Part shown: positions 60,281 to 64,000 of the stretch, piece by piece
Position numbering within the stretch: position 1 is the stretch's first letter
Layout of the letters: every line of letters starts with the position of its first letter
Assembly: GCA_023954855.1 (NCBI GenBank)
Contig: JAGSGY010000010.1
Location: 1 to 64,000 of the forward strand
Reading direction: 5' to 3'
Length of the DNA: 64,000 bases
Source of the DNA: Pseudomonadota bacterium
GTDB taxonomy: Bacteria > Myxococcota_A > UBA796 > GCA-2862545
Notes under the pieces: model-generated
Told to the model about the DNA's origin: nothing
The model's database searches: none
Seen by the model: the letters and a program-made list of their open reading frames with translations, nothing else
Program-made: the position numbers and the translations under genes

Positions 60281-60937
60281 ATGCAGCGCTTCTTTGCGTT
60301 CGATCCAGGCGAGGATCCGTCCTGGAAGGCGCGTCGTCGTCTGGGAGAAGCCGGACGCGAGCTGGCCGAGCGCTGCGTGGATGCCACACCGGATGCCGAT
60401 GCGATCAACAAGGCCGCGGAGCTCGTAGAGCAGGCTGTGGCTTTGCTCGGCGTGGGCCCCACACCGGCTGAGGTCTTTGCCGACGGTCGCTTTCACGCGG
60501 ACCCCGCGCGCTATCTCGATCGGAGCGCGATGTTTGGCGACAGCAATCCGCTGGCTCCGCCGATGCATCTGCGCTGGGAGAATGAGCGCAGCGTGTGTGA
60601 CATGGCGTTTGGATGGCGTCATGGGGGGGCACCGGGCATCGTGCACGGCGGGCTGATCGCGGCCGCGCTGGATCAGGTCTCGGGCCACTGCGCGACGCTG
60701 GCGGGCCGTAGTGGGCTGACCGTGCAGCTTGACGTCACCTATCGAAAGGCTGTCCCGGTGGGCACGCCCTTGCGTCTCGAGGCGTGGGTCGAGACGGCCG
60801 AGAAGCGCCGCACCTTCGTGCACGCGACGTGCACGTCCGGAAAGGTCGTCTACGCGACATCCATCGGGATCTTCGTCGTGATGGACCGCTCGAAGATGCG
60901 CAATGTGCTGAATGGCGACGAATCGTCGTCGAGCTGA
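60281..60937 (+). CDS. Hotdog-fold thioesterase (PaaI-like)
   Basis: A ~218-residue protein with a helical N-terminal extension of ~75 residues and a PaaI/4HBT hotdog domain: GIVHGGLIAAALDQVSGH is the catalytic helix region, then VTYRKAVPVGTPLRLEAWV. It should hydrolyse acyl-CoA, possibly rescuing CoA from dead-end esters. Two starts fit: ATG at 60281, or TTG at 60269 overlapping the SDR stop as TTGA; the latter would add four residues. I keep the ATG. Confidence 0.8.
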   Translation: MQRFFAFDPGEDPSWKARRRLGEAGRELAERCVDATPDADAINKAAELVEQAVALLGVGPTPAEVFADGRFHADPARYLDRSAMFGDSNPLAPPMHLRWENERSVCDMAFGWRHGGAPGIVHGGLIAAALDQVSGHCATLAGRSGLTVQLDVTYRKAVPVGTPLRLEAWVETAEKRRTFVHATCTSGKVVYATSIGIFVVMDRSKMRNVLNGDESSSS

Positions 60938-60943
60938 GGACTC

Positions 60944-62113
60944 ATGTACATCGACACCACACCAGAACAGAAGGCCTTTCAGGCCGAGGCGCGGGCGCTG
61001 TTCGCTCGTCTGATGACGCCGGAGCTTCGCGAAGAGCTGGTCGACCAGGAGGGTGGGGGACCGCGCTACTACGAGGCCATGGAGGAGCTCGCGGCGGGCG
61101 GCTGGCTTGGCGTCGGTTGGCCCAAGCAGTTCGGTGGCCAGGAGCGCCCTCCGATCGAGGAGTTCCTGTTCTTCGATGAGGCGCACCGCTCGGGCTTTCC
61201 CATTCCGCTGCTGACGCTGAACACGGTGGGTCCGACGCTGATTCGCTTTGGCACCGAGGAGCAGAAGGCGGACTTCTTGCCTCGCATCCTCGCGGGCAAG
61301 CTCCACTTCTCGATCGGCTACACCGAGCCATCAGCGGGCACGGACCTCGCGAGTTTGGTCACGACGGCCGTACGCGACGGCGATGACTACGTGATCAACG
61401 GCCAGAAGATCTTCATCTCTCTCGCCGATTTCGCCGACTACCTGTGGTGCGCATGTCGGACCGATCCCGATGCGGCCAAGCACAAGGGGATCAGTATGAT
61501 CCTCGTGCCGATGAACGCGGAGGGCGTGAGCCACACCCCGATTCGAAACCTCGGCGACTCCAACATCCACGCGGTCTACTTGGACAATGTGCGGGTGCCG
61601 GTGAGCAATCGCGTCGGCCCCGAAAACGGCGGCTGGAAGATGATCACCACCCAGCTCAACCACGAGCGCATCGCCCTGATGATGGTGGGTCCGCTCGCCC
61701 GGCTCTCGGCCGAGGTGCGGGACTGGGCGCGCGACACCGAGGACGACGGCACGGCCATCCTCGACAAGGCCTGGGTCCGCCGCAATCTGGCCACGGTCGA
61801 GGCCAAGCTCGAGGTGCTGCGCCTGATGAACTGGCGTCAGGCCTGGAAGATGGGCACCGCCCACGTCAGCATGCAGGAAGCGAGCGGGCTCAAGGTGTTC
61901 GGCAGCGAGTTCTATGTCGAGGGCTATCGACTGCTTCTCGAGATTCTGGGCGTGCAGGGCATGGTCAAGCACGGCGACACGGCCTTGCTTCGAGGCGAAC
62001 TAGAGCGGCACTACCGCGCGACACTGGTGCTGACGTTTGGCGGCGGTGTGAACGAAGTGCAGCGCGACATCATTGCTATGGCGGGGCTTCGGCTTCCGCG
62101 GGCCCCGAGGTAG
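60944..62113 (+). CDS. Acyl-CoA dehydrogenase, larger subunit of a pair
   Basis: A 389-residue FAD-dependent acyl-CoA dehydrogenase. N-terminal helical part includes GWLGVGWPKQFGG; the flavin-binding strand reads GYTEPSAGTDLASL and INGQKIFIS; the C-terminus is FGGGVNEVQRDIIAMAG, then LRLPRAP, close to what I recall of FadE29-type steroid dehydrogenases. It introduces a double bond next to the CoA thioester carbonyl. The adjacent smaller gene should encode the second subunit of an alpha2beta2 enzyme, as in ChsE1-ChsE2. Start is ATG 60944, six bases after the previous stop. Confidence 0.9.
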   Translation: MYIDTTPEQKAFQAEARALFARLMTPELREELVDQEGGGPRYYEAMEELAAGGWLGVGWPKQFGGQERPPIEEFLFFDEAHRSGFPIPLLTLNTVGPTLIRFGTEEQKADFLPRILAGKLHFSIGYTEPSAGTDLASLVTTAVRDGDDYVINGQKIFISLADFADYLWCACRTDPDAAKHKGISMILVPMNAEGVSHTPIRNLGDSNIHAVYLDNVRVPVSNRVGPENGGWKMITTQLNHERIALMMVGPLARLSAEVRDWARDTEDDGTAILDKAWVRRNLATVEAKLEVLRLMNWRQAWKMGTAHVSMQEASGLKVFGSEFYVEGYRLLLEILGVQGMVKHGDTALLRGELERHYRATLVLTFGGGVNEVQRDIIAMAGLRLPRAPR

Positions 62114-62115
62114 AC

Positions 62116-63066
62116 ATGGACTGGTCCGAGAGCGAGATGCAGGAGGCCGTCGGTGGCCTTGCAAAGCAGGTCTTTCACGGCGAGTCCGACCCTTGGGCGG
62201 CACTGGTCGAGTCCCAGGTGCTCGAGCTCGATGGCATGCTCGAGATTGCGACGCTGCTCGTCGAGGCTGGGCGTGCTGGGGCGGCGGTGCCGGTGTTCGA
62301 GACTCTTGTGCTCGGCGCACCCATCGCGCAGTTTGGGACGGCGGTGCCAGCGGGCACGGTGTTGACGGCCGGCTTGATCGAGGCTCAGAGCCGGGACCCG
62401 AGAAGGGCGCGCACGCGCATCGTCGACGGCAAGCTCTCGGGCGAGAAGGTCTGTGTACCCTGGGCCGACAAGGCCGAGTTCATCGTCGTGCCGACTGCGG
62501 ATGGCGTGGCGGTGGCCCGACTCGCCGACTGTGCGGTGACCATGGGCATGGGTACCCACGATCAGCCGGTGGGAACGGTGTCCTTCGATGGAGTGCCTTG
62601 TGAGCGCCTCGGTGGTGACGAGGTCCTCGACTGGTGGCTTCCTCGTGTCGATGTGGGCGTCTGTGCGCTGCTCTACGGGCTCTCGAAGCAGGCGCTGATC
62701 CTGACCGCCAAGTACCTGAGCGACCGCAAGCAGTTCGGCCGGTCGGTCGGCAGCTTCCAGGCCGTGCAGCAGCGGGCCGCGGATGCTTGGATCGACCTCA
62801 ATGCGATGGAAGTGACGCTCTGGCAGGCGGCGTGGCGCGTGTCCGAGGGACTCGGATCCGAGCGCGAGCGCGCGATCGCTCGGTACTGGGCGTCCGAGGG
62901 GGCGCACAATGTGACCGCTGCGGCCCAGCACCTGCACGGAGGCTTCGGTTTCGACCGTGATTACGCAGTTCACCGCTACTTCTTGGCGGTCAAGCAGCAC
63001 GAGTTTCTCTTGGGTGGCGCCAACGCCCAGCTCGAGGCGCTCGGAGACGTGGTGGCGGCGAGTTAG
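62116..63066 (+). CDS. Acyl-CoA dehydrogenase, smaller subunit of a pair
   Basis: A 316-residue acyl-CoA-dehydrogenase-like protein, about 70 residues shorter than usual (~385), starting two bases after its partner. It keeps the C-terminal helical core (SDRKQFGRSVGSFQAVQQRA, then QHLHGGFGFDRDYAVHRY) but the N-terminal and middle domains are shortened and the TEPxAGS-type flavin loop is missing. Short, diverged partners of this kind occur in the heterotetrameric FadE pairs of steroid catabolism. It is the last gene of the coupled operon. Confidence 0.86.
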   Translation: MDWSESEMQEAVGGLAKQVFHGESDPWAALVESQVLELDGMLEIATLLVEAGRAGAAVPVFETLVLGAPIAQFGTAVPAGTVLTAGLIEAQSRDPRRARTRIVDGKLSGEKVCVPWADKAEFIVVPTADGVAVARLADCAVTMGMGTHDQPVGTVSFDGVPCERLGGDEVLDWWLPRVDVGVCALLYGLSKQALILTAKYLSDRKQFGRSVGSFQAVQQRAADAWIDLNAMEVTLWQAAWRVSEGLGSERERAIARYWASEGAHNVTAAAQHLHGGFGFDRDYAVHRYFLAVKQHEFLLGGANAQLEALGDVVAAS

Positions 63067-63095
63067 GCGCCGTGGGTGCTATGATCACGCACCTC

Positions 63096-64000
63096 ATGCG
63101 ATACCTTCCCGTCCTTGCCCTCCTCGCCCTCCCGGGCTGTCCGAAGAACTCCCCCGATGGCGCGCTCGATCTGGGCGCCGAGGCGGTGGGTGAGGTGGTG
63201 GAGCTCAACTTCGGCTGGGCAGACGCGTGGGAAGCCGACACCAAGGTGCATGTGTCGTACTCCGAGAACGACCGGGTGCTCCTTGATGAGCGCACGGCCT
63301 CGCACGTGCGTCTGCGCCAAGCCCATGGGGCCGTGTTCCTCGTCTGGGGCGAGGGCCAGGTGCGTCCGGTCACTCAGGTCGCGCCCGCGCCGTCGCACTC
63401 GTGGATTGGCCTGCATCTTCATCTCGCTCGCCGTCCGCTCATTGAGCGCGTCGAATTGACGGGAGAGTTTGCCGGCGCCGGCCGCATCGAGCTCCTCGAC
63501 GCGGCCCAGGAAGAGGCGTACACGAGCTGGACTGAGTCCCTGCTCGAAGGCATGACCGGACGGGCTCGCGTTCGAAAGGAGCGGGCCCTCGAGCAGGGCA
63601 AGGAATGGTTCTCGGAAGAGCAGGCGCAGGCCATCCTGCGCGAAGAGCACGAGAGCATCACCGGTCGGTGGATCGGAAGGGCGCTCGAGATCGGCAAGCC
63701 GAAGGTCGAACGCGGATCGATCTACGTGCCCGCGGCCGGGGGCATGGTGTCCGCCTCGGTCACCATCAAGGCCGAGGGCTATGAGCCTTGTCCCGGAGAG
63801 CCGCGCAAGCGCTGCATCCTCCTTCTTCGCGATGCCGAGGCCGACAGTCGTCTACTGACGCGGCAAATGCAGAGCTGGACCGACGACCAGGCGCTGATCA
63901 TGGGCCGGCAGGCGCCGAAGCTCGGCCTGGTCGAAGCCAATCGCATCGAGCGGGTCTGGGTCGAAGCCGAGTCTCTCCGCCCTTGGCGCGAGGAAGACAC
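63096..64000 (+). CDS. Lipoprotein, partial at the window edge
   Basis: An open frame starting at ATG 63096 (an in-frame ATG at 63081 is also possible) runs without a stop to the end of the window, so only the first ~301 residues are seen. The N-terminus is a type II signal with lipobox LALPGC. The rest is a mixed beta/alpha region with a charged helical stretch (~150-195, EEQAQAILREEHE) and two cysteines close together (CPGEPRKRC). I recognise no family. It is separated from the dehydrogenase operon by only 29 bases and could be part of the transcript, but function gives no support for that. Confidence 0.75.
   Translation, partial: MRYLPVLALLALPGCPKNSPDGALDLGAEAVGEVVELNFGWADAWEADTKVHVSYSENDRVLLDERTASHVRLRQAHGAVFLVWGEGQVRPVTQVAPAPSHSWIGLHLHLARRPLIERVELTGEFAGAGRIELLDAAQEEAYTSWTESLLEGMTGRARVRKERALEQGKEWFSEEQAQAILREEHESITGRWIGRALEIGKPKVERGSIYVPAAGGMVSASVTIKAEGYEPCPGEPRKRCILLLRDAEADSRLLTRQMQSWTDDQALIMGRQAPKLGLVEANRIERVWVEAESLRPWREED

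Noticed and set aside
1-64000. Mobile element, CRISPR, tRNA or rRNA
   Set aside because: I saw no transposase, integrase, direct-repeat array with spacers, tRNA-like cloverleaf or rRNA stretch while reading the window, though short tRNAs could be missed without a search tool.

Overview
This is a 64 kb chromosomal segment of a GC-rich, gene-dense, Gram-negative bacterium. I infer a Myxococcota-like (deltaproteobacterial) organism. The signs are many short secreted lipoproteins of unknown function, Cys-rich repeats of the DGCGG type, an MglA-like G-domain protein, an AgmX/PglI-like C-terminal domain, Flp-pilus CpaB proteins and both lipoprotein maturation enzymes (Lgt and Lnt). I see no rRNA, tRNA, CRISPR array, insertion sequence, phage gene or integrase, so it reads as ordinary chromosome with lineage-specific accessory genes.

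Layout. 1-10.2 kb: a small unknown gene, a lipoprotein, an aldehyde dehydrogenase, a large AsmA-like protein, a macrodomain protein with a Cys-rich head, a DGCGG-repeat secreted protein, an alpha/beta-hydrolase lipoprotein and a small helical-repeat protein. 10.3-17.1 kb: two very similar ~1060-residue lipoproteins built of Ig/PKD-like repeats, with a decayed fragment between them. 17.1-24.8 kb: a molybdopterin oxidoreductase with a beta-propeller lipoprotein, a GT-C glycosyltransferase, a ferritin-like protein and a fusion of a GT2 polysaccharide synthase with a GH16 glucanase. 25-32 kb: ABC1/UbiB kinase plus TetR, a DUF4097-like lipoprotein, an alkaline-phosphatase-superfamily membrane protein, a DksA/TraR zinc-finger protein and a multi-span membrane protein with a TonB-like tail. 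32-35 kb (minus strand): an envelope operon with a LolA-like protein, two lipoproteins and a beta-barrel. 35-42 kb: pyrF, bolA-grx, a SNF2 helicase and two tandem cpaB genes. 42-50 kb: MFS transporter, lnt, two lipoproteins, recJ, a membrane-anchored MglA-like protein with a degenerate nucleotide-binding site, and lgt. 49.8-51.7 kb: two adjacent RlaP-type nucleotidyltransferases.

51.8-63.1 kb is the most coherent system: an enoyl-CoA hydratase and acyl-CoA ligase unit, then a translationally coupled run of SCP2, a double DUF35 protein, two thiolase-like lipid-transfer proteins, a second acyl-CoA ligase, a short-chain dehydrogenase, a hotdog thioesterase and two paired acyl-CoA dehydrogenases. 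The combination resembles actinobacterial sterol side-chain degradation genes (FadD17/FadD19, EchA19, Rv3521-Ltp4-Ltp3 and alpha2beta2 FadE pairs). Three palindromes ahead of the two transcription units fit TNNAACNNGTTNNA, the motif known for the TetR regulator KstR of cholesterol catabolism. No steroid-ring genes and no adjacent regulator lie in the window, so the substrate is an inference.

A structural habit stands out: of eleven convergent gene junctions, six overlap by exactly four bases (CTAG five times, TTAG once), so the two stop codons share the same bases, and a seventh pair abuts as TGATCA. Same-strand neighbours often overlap by one or four bases (TGATG, TAATG, TAGTG, ATGA, TTGA), which points to widespread translational coupling. 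GTG and TTG starts are common and were chosen here where a Shine-Dalgarno sequence or overlap supports them.
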